From NCBI RefSeq assembly GCF_018282095.1, contig NZ_CP074128.1, forward strand, positions 1-64,000: a stretch of 64,000 nt of DNA, given 5' to 3'. A program made the translations under genes and the position numbers. Shown here one piece after another: positions 17,435-26,683 of the stretch. The notes under the pieces were generated by a model that saw only the letters and a list, made by a program, of their open reading frames with translations, had not been told where the DNA came from and ran no database searches. This DNA is from Pseudovibrio brasiliensis. Lineage in GTDB: Bacteria > Pseudomonadota > Alphaproteobacteria > Rhizobiales > Stappiaceae. Position 1 is the stretch's first letter; each line of letters starts with the position of its first letter.

Positions 17435-17465
17435 CTTCCCGGATGCAACTTAGACTTCCGGGAAG
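17435..17465. terminator. Hairpin between converging genes
   Basis: The arms CTTCCCGGA (17435-17443) and TCCGGGAAG (17457-17465) form a perfect 9-bp stem with a 13-base loop, between the RidA-like gene and the converging CoA-transferase gene. A T run is lacking on both sides. Confidence 0.5.
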
Positions 17466-17489
17466 TGGTCGCCCTTAAATCATTGAGTG

Positions 17490-19028
17490 CTAGTTATTAG
17501 CGCCTCCGAGTGCGTTGAAGATGTGCTCTGGCATCTTGCGTTGGACGTCTACTTTGCAGGCAAAGCCCATATGGGCGAGCACGTCGCGCTTAGGTTTGAT
17601 TCCAGGTGCAACTTCGGTCAGCACAAGTCCATTCGGCCCAAGTTGGAACACGGCACGCTCCGTTACATAGAGCACTTCTTGTCCATTGTTTCGGGCATTG
17701 ATCGCGTTGAATGTGACGTGGTCTATTTGTTCGACAAACTTTGTGTGTGTTCCGTTTCTGGTAATCTTTAGCTTATCTTTGCGATACTCCACGCGTGTAT
17801 CGACGCCAGTGAGAAGACCGCAGAACACCAGCTTTCGCGCGTTCTGTGAGATATCGATGAAACTGCCCGGGCCAACAATTTTTCCGCCTATTTTGGAGAG
17901 ATTTACGTTGCCGTGCCGGTCTACTTCACTCATACCCAAAAAAGCGATGTCTAGCCCGCCACCGTTGTAAAAATCAAACTGATCTAACGAAGATAGAAGA
18001 GCTTCAGATCCTTGGGCTGCGCCATAAAGCGTATCACCCAAAAACTGACCGTTATGATGCCCATGTTCGCAAGAAAGCCAGATCTGTTCAGCTAGTTTCT
18101 TGCGTTGTTCTGTAAAGCGAACTCCTGCGGGTACACCAAACCCTATGTTGACTGCTGCATTTTCAATCAACTCCTCTGCAGCTCGCCTCGCGATCACCTT
18201 GCGTGCAATCTCGTTGGGTTCATTTTGAATACGCCGATGAGACGGCTTGATGTCACCGCTAAGTGCAGGACTGTATGGGGTGTCGTAAGCGATGGTTTGG
18301 CCGGGTGTTTCAACCAAAGCATCCAAAAATACGCCGGGAATGGCCACAGAACGAGCTGGCAGGCTGCCGGATTCCACGATGTTCCTGACTTGTGCAAAGC
18401 AGTGGCCTCCGCTGTTGTGCGCTGCCATTGCCAAGCTCAGGCAGTCCAGAGTGACAGCTTCTTCATCAAGGCTGAGATTGCCTTTGGTGTCAGCTGCTGA
18501 ACCGCAGATTAGAGCGAGATCGATCTTGAATGGGCGATAGCGGAGATACTCTTGACCATGCAGGTGCAGCAGTTCAACCAGATCATGCTTACAGGACTTG
18601 CTGCATTTACCACCACCGTGTCTGGGATCAACGAAGGTTCCAAGTCCCGTTCGTGTGAGCAGACCGGGTCGACCTGCTCCAATCTCACGGATCAACTGCT
18701 GAATGACACCAGCTGGCAGGCAATAGGCTTCCAGTTTGTCTTGAGAGATGAGTTTTTGGAGCGACGGTGTCAGGGCGAAGTGAGAGGAGATTATGCCTCG
18801 TAACATACCTTTATGCGCAAAACGGTTCAGCCCGCGCTTGTCACCATCTCCGATCGAAAGGGAGTTGATAATGAAGAGGTTCTTGGGATGACCGGTTGAG
18901 AGGAACCGTTGTTCGATGGCCTCCAGCAGGGCTTCTGGTGTGGCAAGACCCCACCCGCAACCGCCAATAACAATGGTATCGCCATCCTGCACAAAGGCCG
19001 CAATTTCACGCGCACTGCAGATCTGCAT
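17490..19028 (-). CDS. Acyl-CoA:acetate/3-ketoacid CoA-transferase (fused subunits)
   Basis: This 512-aa class I CoA-transferase carries the alpha and beta subunits in one chain, as in propionate/acetate CoA-transferases (Pct, YdiF). It moves CoA between short carboxylic acids through a glutamyl-CoA intermediate. The N-terminal half has the alpha-subunit features (DTIVIGGCGWGLATPEALLEAIE, the GRPGLLTRTGLGTFVDPRHGGGK loop); the C-terminal half has the beta-subunit opening (NIGFGVPAGV) and the catalytic glutamate in the S-C-E-H-G segment. ATG 19028 was chosen because it starts just before the conserved N-terminus; the frame is open a further 27 codons upstream without family features. Exact acids are unknown. 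Confidence 0.82.
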   Translation of the reverse strand: MQICSAREIAAFVQDGDTIVIGGCGWGLATPEALLEAIEQRFLSTGHPKNLFIINSLSIGDGDKRGLNRFAHKGMLRGIISSHFALTPSLQKLISQDKLEAYCLPAGVIQQLIREIGAGRPGLLTRTGLGTFVDPRHGGGKCSKSCKHDLVELLHLHGQEYLRYRPFKIDLALICGSAADTKGNLSLDEEAVTLDCLSLAMAAHNSGGHCFAQVRNIVESGSLPARSVAIPGVFLDALVETPGQTIAYDTPYSPALSGDIKPSHRRIQNEPNEIARKVIARRAAEELIENAAVNIGFGVPAGVRFTEQRKKLAEQIWLSCEHGHHNGQFLGDTLYGAAQGSEALLSSLDQFDFYNGGGLDIAFLGMSEVDRHGNVNLSKIGGKIVGPGSFIDISQNARKLVFCGLLTGVDTRVEYRKDKLKITRNGTHTKFVEQIDHVTFNAINARNNGQEVLYVTERAVFQLGPNGLVLTEVAPGIKPKRDVLAHMGFACKVDVQRKMPEHIFNALGGANN

Positions 19029-19150
19029 CCTGCTGGTTCCCGGAGTTCGTGTCCGTGTTGTTTTGAGAAGATTATCCCGCAAACACTGAAAAGTCCGGTT
19101 AAGGCACAATTGATCTTATGAAACTCTTTTAAAAACAATAGCTTAGTCCT

Positions 19151-19918
19151 GTGTGGCAAGATTGGTGCTTTTCAAACTATTATAATTTGTTATGTAAGTG
19201 GCTCAAATTTACGAAAAAGACTGGCTCAAAATTGACTGTGTCGCAGGAAAATCAAGTTTATCAGGTTGGAGAGTTTGTTCGTGGTGGCGGATTTCGCGAC
19301 ACCTATGAATGTGCTTCTGATCCTACCAAGCTTCTGAAATTTGACCGTTACGAGACTGGTAAGCGCAAGGTAAAAACTCGCGGCCCGCTGAAGAACCTGT
19401 TTCGTGCTGTTCGTGCAAAGCTTGGATATAAGAAGCAACGTTTGAGCGGAAACCAGGATGAGCTTTTGGGCTGGCAACACATTCAGGAGGTTGGGTTGGA
19501 AGAGCATCGCTCTTTCGCGAAAGTCTACGGAATGGTGGAAACGGATCGTGGGCCTGCTCTGCTAACGGAAAAGATTGAGAACTTCTGGCATCCTGAAACT
19601 CGCAGTGTGCGCGACTACATCAGCCGCCATGGCCGTGTTGATGATAACGAGTTGGTCCGAGCTTTGATTGACTATTTTGGGATTTTGCGCCGCCACCATG
19701 TTTCCTGCTTTGCAGACCGTCCTGAAAACATGGGGATTGTCCTTGATGAGCAAGGTAATAAGTACATCAAGAGCTTTGATGTAAAGCCCTACCTAAACAA
19801 TCAGTTTATGCCAGTTCACAAGATCGATTACCTGAGCAAGAAGCGTATTCGACGACGTTTGGATCGCCATTTGGATATACTAAGCGGTGAAAATTCAGGC
19901 GGAGGGCATAGAATCTGA
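19151..19918 (+). CDS. YrbL-like protein
   Basis: This protein resembles YrbL, a PhoP-controlled protein of enterobacteria with a degenerate protein-kinase-like fold. It has a glycine-rich opening (VGEFVRGGGFRDTYECA), a lysine that may match the kinase K (LLKFDRYE), the VETDRGPALLTEKIEN strand pair and a later D/N-containing part (ADRPENMGIV) like a catalytic loop. Its function in E. coli is not settled. The start is unclear: GTG at 19151 gives 255 aa, but the first ~29 residues do not look conserved, and the TTG at 19232 or GTG at 19238 fit better. No strong ribosome site is visible for any of them. It stands alone, divergent from the CoA-transferase. Confidence 0.65.
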   Translation: MWQDWCFSNYYNLLCKWLKFTKKTGSKLTVSQENQVYQVGEFVRGGGFRDTYECASDPTKLLKFDRYETGKRKVKTRGPLKNLFRAVRAKLGYKKQRLSGNQDELLGWQHIQEVGLEEHRSFAKVYGMVETDRGPALLTEKIENFWHPETRSVRDYISRHGRVDDNELVRALIDYFGILRRHHVSCFADRPENMGIVLDEQGNKYIKSFDVKPYLNNQFMPVHKIDYLSKKRIRRRLDRHLDILSGENSGGGHRI

Positions 19919-20133
19919 GCCCTATAGGTTTCGGAGGAAAGACTACTCACTTGTAGAGTAAGGGCAACCCGGAACCTAAAGCTGAGTTCAGCATAATTAT
20001 CTTCACCTTTATACGCCTTGCATCTGGAAGGGGCTTGGTTAAGCTAATGGGATTGCTCTTTCCGTTAGCGTGACATTCTGTGCGCTGATTTTTCTGGCTT
20101 TTTTGAAGAAGTGAATTTGAGGCGGGCTTTGTT

Positions 20134-21420
20134 ATGCAGGATGAGGCAGTAACTACTTCCGTTTTGGCATTGTTTAAGCTGAGCGCGTTTCGTCGGTTTA
20201 TTGGTGTTCTTGTTCCGGCCGCCTTTGCGGATTGGATCGACTTCATCGCGATCATGGTACTGGTGAACTACACATGGGGCATGGGTGCTACCGAGGTTGC
20301 CAGTGTGATTATGGCGGCCACATTACCACGCGTTCTTTTTGGTTTGCCTGCGGGTATTCTGGTGGATCGCATTGGAGCTGGGCCTGTGCTCCTGGCCAGC
20401 CTTGTTATCCGAGCTGCTGTTATGGTTGGCATGTTCTTCTTTGCCAACACCCTCGCACTTCTCATTACCTTGGTCTTTTTGAAGTCAACGATTTCCGCCG
20501 CATTCATGCCGGCGCAGCAGTTGGCGCTGAAAAAGCTTGTGCCGTCCAATATGCTGACACAGGCCGTCAGTGTTGATCACTTTGTCATTCAGTCTACGAA
20601 GATCTTTGCTCCGGTTCTTGGCGGTGCTCTACTCGCCATCTGGAGCCCGCATAATGTCTTTTTGCTTGGGGGGCTCTTTTTTGCAGTTGGGGCACTGTTT
20701 TGTGTCACGCTGCTTGGTGTGCTGAAGAAAGACAAAGTGAGCTCTGAGGCTGAGCAGGAGAACAAAGGTAATGTGCTGAGTGATGCAAAAGAAGGTCTGG
20801 CCTATATCTGGAAGACACCGCGCTTACTCCTCGGTATGGCTCTTATCTGCCTCTTTATATTCAGTGTCTTTCTATATGAAGCCGTACTGCTGCTTCTGAT
20901 TAAGGAGACAGGGCAACCGGGAGCTTCTGCTGGGCCGATCATCGGTGCAATTGGCGTGGGCGGGCTTGTTGGCACCTATCTCACGGCGAAGATCGGTGAT
21001 CGAATAAACCTGCATCTAATGATGGTTATCGGCTCGTTTTTCGGTGGAACCTTGACCATTGTCGCAGGCTGGCTTCCTTTTAGCCCTGAGCCTTTTACTC
21101 TCAATGAGCAGATGGCACTTTGGTTTGTCGCTGGTATCTTTTCCAGCCTGATAACCGTGCCTTACGGAGCTATCATCGTAAAGCAGACGCCAGAAGAGTT
21201 GCTGGGGCGAGTTTCTTCAGTTGGTGAGATGCTGCAATCGGGCCTGACACTTATTTCAATACCAATAGGTGCGTTTCTGGCGGAGCAGTGGTTTGTTTCC
21301 ATGCCCTTCTTTGCCGGAGGCGTGACCATGTCCGTGGGTGCAGTCATCGGGTTGGTTGCAGCACTTAGCCTTGGCAAGGCACCCGATCCGGAACCGGTGG
21401 TTTCAGAAGAAGTCGTATAG
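20134..21420 (+). CDS. MFS transporter
   Basis: This 428-aa inner-membrane protein of the major facilitator superfamily has about 12 hydrophobic segments arranged as two groups of six, split by a polar loop around residues 195-220 (KKDKVSSEAEQENKG). The family motif A region is seen as G-I-L-V-D-R-I-G after helix 2 (about 75). It is most like drug or siderophore exporters of the MFS_3 kind (EntS-like). A hairpin (GCTAATGG at 20043-20050 with CCGTTAGC at 20062-20069) precedes the gene. The start ATG has a G-rich upstream. What it exports cannot be read from the sequence, and it is not clearly in an operon. Confidence 0.82.
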   Translation: MQDEAVTTSVLALFKLSAFRRFIGVLVPAAFADWIDFIAIMVLVNYTWGMGATEVASVIMAATLPRVLFGLPAGILVDRIGAGPVLLASLVIRAAVMVGMFFFANTLALLITLVFLKSTISAAFMPAQQLALKKLVPSNMLTQAVSVDHFVIQSTKIFAPVLGGALLAIWSPHNVFLLGGLFFAVGALFCVTLLGVLKKDKVSSEAEQENKGNVLSDAKEGLAYIWKTPRLLLGMALICLFIFSVFLYEAVLLLLIKETGQPGASAGPIIGAIGVGGLVGTYLTAKIGDRINLHLMMVIGSFFGGTLTIVAGWLPFSPEPFTLNEQMALWFVAGIFSSLITVPYGAIIVKQTPEELLGRVSSVGEMLQSGLTLISIPIGAFLAEQWFVSMPFFAGGVTMSVGAVIGLVAALSLGKAPDPEPVVSEEVV

Positions 21421-21532
21421 CCCATATGCGCAGGTTCGACTTTAATTGCGCTCGACCTTCCTGAGGAGCTGAGGCATTCTCTTCAGATTGCTCATGCCTG
21501 CCGCCTGCAGGGAGCAGTGAGGGGGGAACGTC

Positions 21533-22690
21533 ATGACAGGCTTTGTATTCAACACATCAGCGAGCGTTATTTGTGAGCCCGGCGCTGTTCAACAGCTGGG
21601 CCAGCTTACACTGAACACCATAGGCAAACGTGTTTTGCTTGTGAGCGATAAAGGACTGTTACAAGCGGGTCTCGTTGAACCTGTGATCTTGCGGCTTGAA
21701 GCTGCCGGAGTTGAAGTCTCTCTCTTTGAGGATGTGGTTGCTGATCCGCCCGAAGCTATCGTGCTGCAAGCAGCTGAACTGGCAAAGACTGCACAAGTAG
21801 ACGGTGTGATTGGGCTTGGGGGCGGATCATCCCTTGATGTTGCAAAGCTTGTTGCACTGCTTGTTGGGGGAGGGGAGCAGCTTGCAGACATCTATGGTGT
21901 TGGTATGGCAAAAGGAAAGCGGCTTCCGCTGATCCTCATTCCAACAACAGCGGGCACTGGCTCAGAGGTTACGCCGATCTCCATCATCACAACGGGTGAA
22001 GCTGAGAAGAAGGGCGTGGTGTCACCTCAGTTGCTGCCGGATGTGGCGGTGTTGGATGCGGATCTTACCCTTGGGCTGCCTGCGCATGTGACCGCTGCAA
22101 CAGGCATTGATGCCATGGTGCATGCAATTGAAGCCTATACGTCTACTTCAGCAAACAACAATCCGGTTTCAAAGGTTCTGGCCAAGGAAGCTCTGCGATT
22201 GCTTGGTGCGAATATTGAGAAGGCTGTGAACACGCCACAGGATAAAAAAGCCCGCTCTAACATGCTGCTGGGTTCCATGTTGGCTGGTCAGGCATTTGCT
22301 AACTCACCAGTAGCTGCGGTGCATGCGCTGGCTTATCCAATCGGTGGCATCTTTCATGTGCCGCATGGTGTTTCCAACGCGCTTGTTCTGCCACATGTGA
22401 TGCGGTTCAACATGCCTTCTTGTGCGGACGCCTATGCTGAGTTGGCTCCACTGGTGTTCCCGGAACTGATCGAAGTACCCACTGATACCCGGGGCCGTGT
22501 GTTTGCGGATCGGTTGGCTGAGCTTGCCAAGGTGCTTGGTGTTGAAACAACACTTCGAGAGGTTGGCATTGAAGAACAGCATATGGCCAAGCTTGCCAGC
22601 GAAGCGATGAAGCAGACACGGTTGCTCGTCAATAATCCGCGGGAGGTGGATGAAGACGCCGCGCTACAAATTTATATGCAAGCCCTTTAA
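21533..22690 (+). CDS. Iron-containing alcohol dehydrogenase
   Basis: This 385-aa protein belongs to the group III (iron-type) alcohol dehydrogenases, which oxidise or reduce short alcohols and aldehydes with NAD(P). Visible motifs are GGGSSLDVAK (about 96-105, nucleotide binding), TTAGTGSEVTP (about 138-148), the metal-ligand region D-A-M-V-H-A-I-E-A-Y (about 195-205) and the histidine motif AVHALAYPIGGIFHVPHG (about 262-279), which supplies further iron ligands. Length is normal. A strong GGGGGGAA precedes the ATG. The thioesterase gene follows after 18 bases, suggesting one transcript. The substrate is unknown. Confidence 0.9.
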   Translation: MTGFVFNTSASVICEPGAVQQLGQLTLNTIGKRVLLVSDKGLLQAGLVEPVILRLEAAGVEVSLFEDVVADPPEAIVLQAAELAKTAQVDGVIGLGGGSSLDVAKLVALLVGGGEQLADIYGVGMAKGKRLPLILIPTTAGTGSEVTPISIITTGEAEKKGVVSPQLLPDVAVLDADLTLGLPAHVTAATGIDAMVHAIEAYTSTSANNNPVSKVLAKEALRLLGANIEKAVNTPQDKKARSNMLLGSMLAGQAFANSPVAAVHALAYPIGGIFHVPHGVSNALVLPHVMRFNMPSCADAYAELAPLVFPELIEVPTDTRGRVFADRLAELAKVLGVETTLREVGIEEQHMAKLASEAMKQTRLLVNNPREVDEDAALQIYMQAL

Positions 22691-22708
22691 GTGCACGGAG
22701 TTATTCAG

Positions 22709-23167
22709 ATGAGCAAGCCTAAGAAGCCGACTCCGGAAACACGGGATCACTATAAATTCTTCAGTGAGGTTCAGACCCGCTGGGAAGACAATGACATTTA
22801 TGGCCACATTAATAATGCGGTCTATTACAGCTACTTCGACAGCGCGGTGAATGCCTATCTCATTGCAAATGATGCACTCAACATTCACGAAGGTGATGAG
22901 ATTGGTTTGGTGGTTGAATCCGGCTGTCAGTACTTTTCAGAGATCGCTTATCCGCAAAAGATTGATATCGGTTTGCGTGTCGGCCATCTGGGAAATAGCT
23001 CTGTACGCTATGAGCTGGCTCTGTTTGTGCCAGGGGCAGAGACTGCCGCGGCACAGGGATTTTTTACGCATGTGTACGTAGATCGCGCCAGTCGCAGACC
23101 GCAAGCACTCTCCCTCAATCTGCGCAATGCACTTGAAGCGCTTCTACTAGAGGTTGCTGATTCTTGA
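22709..23167 (+). CDS. Hotdog-fold acyl-CoA thioesterase
   Basis: This 152-aa protein is a 4-hydroxybenzoyl-CoA-thioesterase-like hotdog enzyme that splits acyl-CoA to acid plus CoA. The N-terminal QTRWEDNDIYGHINNAVYYSYFD carries the family catalytic aspartate (in the D-x-x-G-H-x-N-N pattern) and the start of the long helix. The FSEIAYPQKIDIGLRVGHLGNSSVRYEL strands complete the fold. ATG 22709 was preferred over the GTG six codons earlier because GGAG lies about 10 bases upstream. It sits 18 bases behind the alcohol dehydrogenase; together they could act on an alcohol/aldehyde/acyl-CoA series, but that link is inferred. Confidence 0.85.
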   Translation: MSKPKKPTPETRDHYKFFSEVQTRWEDNDIYGHINNAVYYSYFDSAVNAYLIANDALNIHEGDEIGLVVESGCQYFSEIAYPQKIDIGLRVGHLGNSSVRYELALFVPGAETAAAQGFFTHVYVDRASRRPQALSLNLRNALEALLLEVADS

Positions 23168-23353
23168 TTGTTAAAAATATAATGATTATTTGTACTTATA
23201 ATAAATCTATGTTGGGCGCATAAACAGATAAAACTTTCAGAAATTACTCAATTAATGTCGTAAATACCTACAGGTTAACTACTGGTTGAGATTTACAAGC
23301 TTAGGATGCCGCCAAGTCATGGGCAACGACTTTTATTCGGGAGAAATAAGGTC

Positions 23354-25792
23354 ATGAGGCGGGTCCTCCAGCTTTTTACTAATTTGCGATTGTCGACGAA
23401 AATCGGCGGTGGCTTCATCATCGTTCTCTTGCTTTCCGCTGCAGCTGGTGGGATCGGAATCTTTTCTATCTCTCAGCTCACCAAGCAAACCGACATGACG
23501 AATGCAACCATGCGTTTAATGCAGGGCCTGCATGATACGACCTCAGCACGCGAAACTTATCTGCGCAGCCTGAGCAAGTATGATGCAACCGCAGCTGCTG
23601 ATGAGCTGAATCTGCTGGGCGCAGATCTTGAAGCTTTGCATGAGCAGGTTGTTGCAGACGGCAAGGATGGTACCGCCTTTGAAGAGACCCACGAAAACGT
23701 GCGGGCTCTGAAAGGTTTGTTCAGCCGTGTTCGCATGGCAACTGACATTCAGGAATCTCAGATCGCGAAAATGATGTCTGCGGTAGCTAATCTTCAGGCG
23801 ATTGGCAAAAAAGTGCAGGCAGACATTTCCAAGATTGCGACTTCAGCAGCGGAACAGGATACGCTGGCGAAAGAGCAGTTGAAGGAAGCAGACAAGGCAG
23901 GGCGCCTCGTAGCAACCATTCAGAGTCAGGCACTGAATATGCGCTACTTCTTTGTGAAGGCGACCACCAGTTCTGAAGAAGGCGCTCTGCGTAAAACCTT
24001 GCTCAGCGCTGCAAAAGCACGTCGTGAGATCAAGAAGCTTCAGAAAATCGAGCTGTCCCATCTGGATCCAAAGGTTCTTCAGAGCTTGGCAGATGTGTCC
24101 GATACGCTGGTTGAGAAGCTGAAAGCACTGCGCGATTCAACTGATTTCTCCGAGATGTATTCTCTGCGTCAGGACATCACCGCAAGCATCGATGTGCTGG
24201 GTGAGACCGCGCAGCTGGTGATTGGCTTCACGTATCGCTCTATTGATGATGCGAATAAGAAGCAGGCCGAAGCGGTTGACCGCAAGCAGCAGGTTGATGC
24301 TGCATTGGCATCTGTTTCCAACATCACCCGTCAGACACTGGCAGTCAGTTCTTCTTCTCTTTCCTTCCTGCGTGCAGGTTCTGGTGTAAAGGCTGAGGAA
24401 GTCTCCAAGGAGATCGATCAGCTTGGTGCAGCAGGCCGTGAGTTTAAAGAAGGTGTGAAAGACATCGAAGGTGGTGTTAAAGCCTCCAAAGATGCGATGA
24501 AGGAAATCGCGGCGATCCGCTCTGGTTTCGGTTCCATGGCCAACGGCAAGAAAGAGCTTTCCAGCCTTGTGTCTCAGCTGACTGAACAGTCCGAGACCGT
24601 TCAGGGTCAGATCATCGACATTGCTGCGTCTGAAGCCGAAAACGCGAGCTCTGCTGGTGAACTTGCAACGAACCTGATTGCGACCACTGTTGCTGTCTGT
24701 CTTGCTTTTGGCGCATTGATCGCTCTGGGGCTGTCCCTTGCCATCACTCGCCCAACCAAGCGTCTGACTGGTATCATGGAGCGTCTTGCAAACGGTGACA
24801 CAAACGTTGAAATCGCTGGCGTAAAGCGCAGAGACGAAATTGGTGACATGAGCCGCACGGTTCAGGTTTTCCGTGACAATGCTCTGGAACGTGCGCGTCT
24901 TCGTGAAGAGCAGGCTCATGTTGCGGAAAAGGATGCTGAGAAGCAGCGTGAAGTTGAGCAGCTGATCACCGACTTCAGAAACACGGCAACTAACTTGCTC
25001 ACTTCTGTGAATGACAGCATGGGTGAGATGGGTGAGACAGCAAGCGTGATGGCTGACCTGGCTCGCGGTACTTCTGATCAGACTGAACGTGCAGCAGCGT
25101 CTTCTACAGATGCAGCGAACAACGTTCAGATGGTGTCTGCGGCAGCTGAAGAGCTGAGCAGCTCCATTGAAGAGATTGCCCGTCAGGTGAGTGCGACAAC
25201 GTCTGTTGTAGCGAAAGCGACTGAAAGTGCGCACGTTTCCAACGACCGTATCAATGAGTTGGCGGACGCCACTGTGAAGATCGGTGAGGTTGTTGGCCTC
25301 ATTCAGGCAATCGCTGAACAGACCAATCTGTTGGCTCTGAACGCAACCATTGAAGCGGCACGTGCCGGTGAAGCAGGTAAGGGCTTTGCTGTTGTTGCAG
25401 CTGAGGTGAAGGAACTGGCGAACCAGACGTCTAAGGCAACTGAGGAAATCAGCTCCCAGATCTCCGCAATTCAGAACTCAACGACTGATGCCGTGTCTTC
25501 CATTGAGGGTATTTCCAACACGATGGATGAGGTCACTGCGTTCACCTCTGCAATTGCCACAGCTGTTGAGCAGCAGGGCGCTGCGACTACAGAGATCAGC
25601 CGTAACGTTCAGGAAGCTGCAGTGGGCACATCCAGCGTGAACGAGAATATGACCCTTGTGTCTGAAGCTGTGAGTGAAACCAATACGGCGTCCTCACGTG
25701 TGCTGACGGCCTCTACGGAGGTGACGGAAAGTACGCGGGCTCTTGGCCGTGAGGTAGACGACTTCCTGACAGCGGTTGCAAAAGTCGGCTAA
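23354..25792 (+). CDS. Methyl-accepting chemotaxis protein with large periplasmic domain
   Basis: This 812-aa chemoreceptor has an N-terminal membrane helix (about 17-40), a long mostly helical periplasmic sensor region of about 400 residues, a second membrane helix (about 440-462), a HAMP domain (about 463-515) and a cytoplasmic signalling domain. The highly conserved hairpin tip is visible as [21 protein letters not shown], in which kinase CheA and CheW bind. The Ala/Glu/Gln-rich flanks hold likely methylation sites. The C-terminus ends in VAKVG, with no CheR-binding pentapeptide. ATG 23354 (AAGG upstream) begins shortly before the first membrane helix. The ligand is not known. The periplasmic part is about twice the usual length. 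A clear terminator follows. Confidence 0.92.
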   Translation: MRRVLQLFTNLRLSTKIGGGFIIVLLLSAAAGGIGIFSISQLTKQTDMTNATMRLMQGLHDTTSARETYLRSLSKYDATAAADELNLLGADLEALHEQVVADGKDGTAFEETHENVRALKGLFSRVRMATDIQESQIAKMMSAVANLQAIGKKVQADISKIATSAAEQDTLAKEQLKEADKAGRLVATIQSQALNMRYFFVKATTSSEEGALRKTLLSAAKARREIKKLQKIELSHLDPKVLQSLADVSDTLVEKLKALRDSTDFSEMYSLRQDITASIDVLGETAQLVIGFTYRSIDDANKKQAEAVDRKQQVDAALASVSNITRQTLAVSSSSLSFLRAGSGVKAEEVSKEIDQLGAAGREFKEGVKDIEGGVKASKDAMKEIAAIRSGFGSMANGKKELSSLVSQLTEQSETVQGQIIDIAASEAENASSAGELATNLIATTVAVCLAFGALIALGLSLAITRPTKRLTGIMERLANGDTNVEIAGVKRRDEIGDMSRTVQVFRDNALERARLREEQAHVAEKDAEKQREVEQLITDFRNTATNLLTSVNDSMGEMGETASVMADLARGTSDQTERAAASSTDAANNVQMVSAAAEELSSSIEEIARQVSATTSVVAKATESAHVSNDRINELADATVKIGEVVGLIQAIAEQTNLLALNATIEAARAGEAGKGFAVVAAEVKELANQTSKATEEISSQISAIQNSTTDAVSSIEGISNTMDEVTAFTSAIATAVEQQGAATTEISRNVQEAAVGTSSVNENMTLVSEAVSETNTASSRVLTASTEVTESTRALGREVDDFLTAVAKVG

Positions 25793-25816
25793 CATACACT
25801 CAAAACTCGAATATTT

Positions 25817-25850
25817 AAGGCAGCTTAGTTTTTCTAAGCTGCCTTTTATT
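25817..25850 (+). terminator. Rho-independent terminator of the MCP gene
   Basis: A perfect 12-bp stem, AAGGCAGCTTAG (25817-25828) and CTAAGCTGCCTT (25834-25845), with a 5-base T loop, is followed by TTATTTTG. This is the clearest intrinsic terminator in the window. Confidence 0.92.
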
Positions 25851-26158
25851 TTGTCCGAAATTAGAAAATCCATTTCATCTATATATTGACCCATAGAACA
25901 AAGTTTCTGAGTTGTAATAATTCGAATCTACGGATTTAACTGTAAGTATTTTGTCTTTGTTGCTGCGCAAAGAGAAATATAAAATGGTGATATATATGTA
26001 TAGAATAACATATGCATGCAGAATATACTATGAATTGACTTTGTGAATTACTTAGAATCGATTTTTATCTTAACTACCCGTCAATTTATTCAGGACATGT
26101 TCTGTCTGCTTGAATTTTATTCATTCAAGTTACCAAGTAGAAAAACATAGAGGCAGCT
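25851..26158. other. AT-rich gap upstream of the PAS gene
   Basis: This stretch is strongly AT-rich and holds no convincing gene. It should carry the promoter of the PAS-MCP pair. A 7-bp inverted repeat, CTTGAAT (26109-26115) and ATTCAAG (26123-26129), lies about 30 bases before the PAS start codon and could be an operator or leader hairpin. Confidence 0.55.
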
Positions 26159-26683
26159 ATGTCGTCGGGTGCACATCTGTCCGATACTGAAAAAACATTC
26201 AGTGAGGCAGACATCATTGTCAGTAAGACCGACTTAAAGGGCAAAATAACGTATTGTAATGAGATCTTCTGTGAGATCGCTGGATACTCCTATAAGGAGC
26301 TGATCGGACAGCCACACAGTATTATCCGTCATCCGGATATGCCCCGTTGCGTTTTCGAGCTTTTGTGGAAGCGCATCGCAGAAGGGAAAGAGGTCTTCGC
26401 GTATGTAAAGAACCTTTGTAAGGGCGGAGAGTATTATTGGGTGTTCGCACATGTCACACCCACCTTTGATAATACCGGAAAGATCATCGGATATCATTCA
26501 ACACGCAGAGTGCCAGAGCGCAAGATTCTCAGCGAAGCGATTATTCCGTTTTACCAGCAGCTGCTGGAAATTGAACAGGCTCCTAAGAGCCGCAAAGACG
26601 GACAGTACAACAGCTCTGAGTTTCTCGCTAACTACCTCACCGATAATCGGGTGACCTATGATGAATTTATCCTCACTCTCTAA
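26159..26683 (+). CDS. PAS-domain sensor protein, aerotaxis type
   Basis: This 174-aa soluble protein is essentially one PAS domain (about residues 15-125), of the kind found in the N-terminal half of Aer-like aerotaxis receptors. The typical line is visible: [47 protein letters not shown], including the I-I-R-H-P-D-M-P segment shared with Aer, then [18 protein letters not shown]. Aer-type PAS domains bind FAD, so redox or oxygen sensing is likely. The tail (about 126-174) is helical. AGAGGCAGCT precedes the ATG. Its last 26 bases overlap the start of the following MCP, so the two proteins look like the split halves of one receptor. Confidence 0.87.
   Translation: MSSGAHLSDTEKTFSEADIIVSKTDLKGKITYCNEIFCEIAGYSYKELIGQPHSIIRHPDMPRCVFELLWKRIAEGKEVFAYVKNLCKGGEYYWVFAHVTPTFDNTGKIIGYHSTRRVPERKILSEAIIPFYQQLLEIEQAPKSRKDGQYNSSEFLANYLTDNRVTYDEFILTL

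Noticed and set aside
24137-25234. A 365-codon minus-strand frame opposite the large MCP
   Set aside because: The plus strand encodes an unambiguous chemoreceptor; the antisense product is rich in Arg, Cys and His with no domain.
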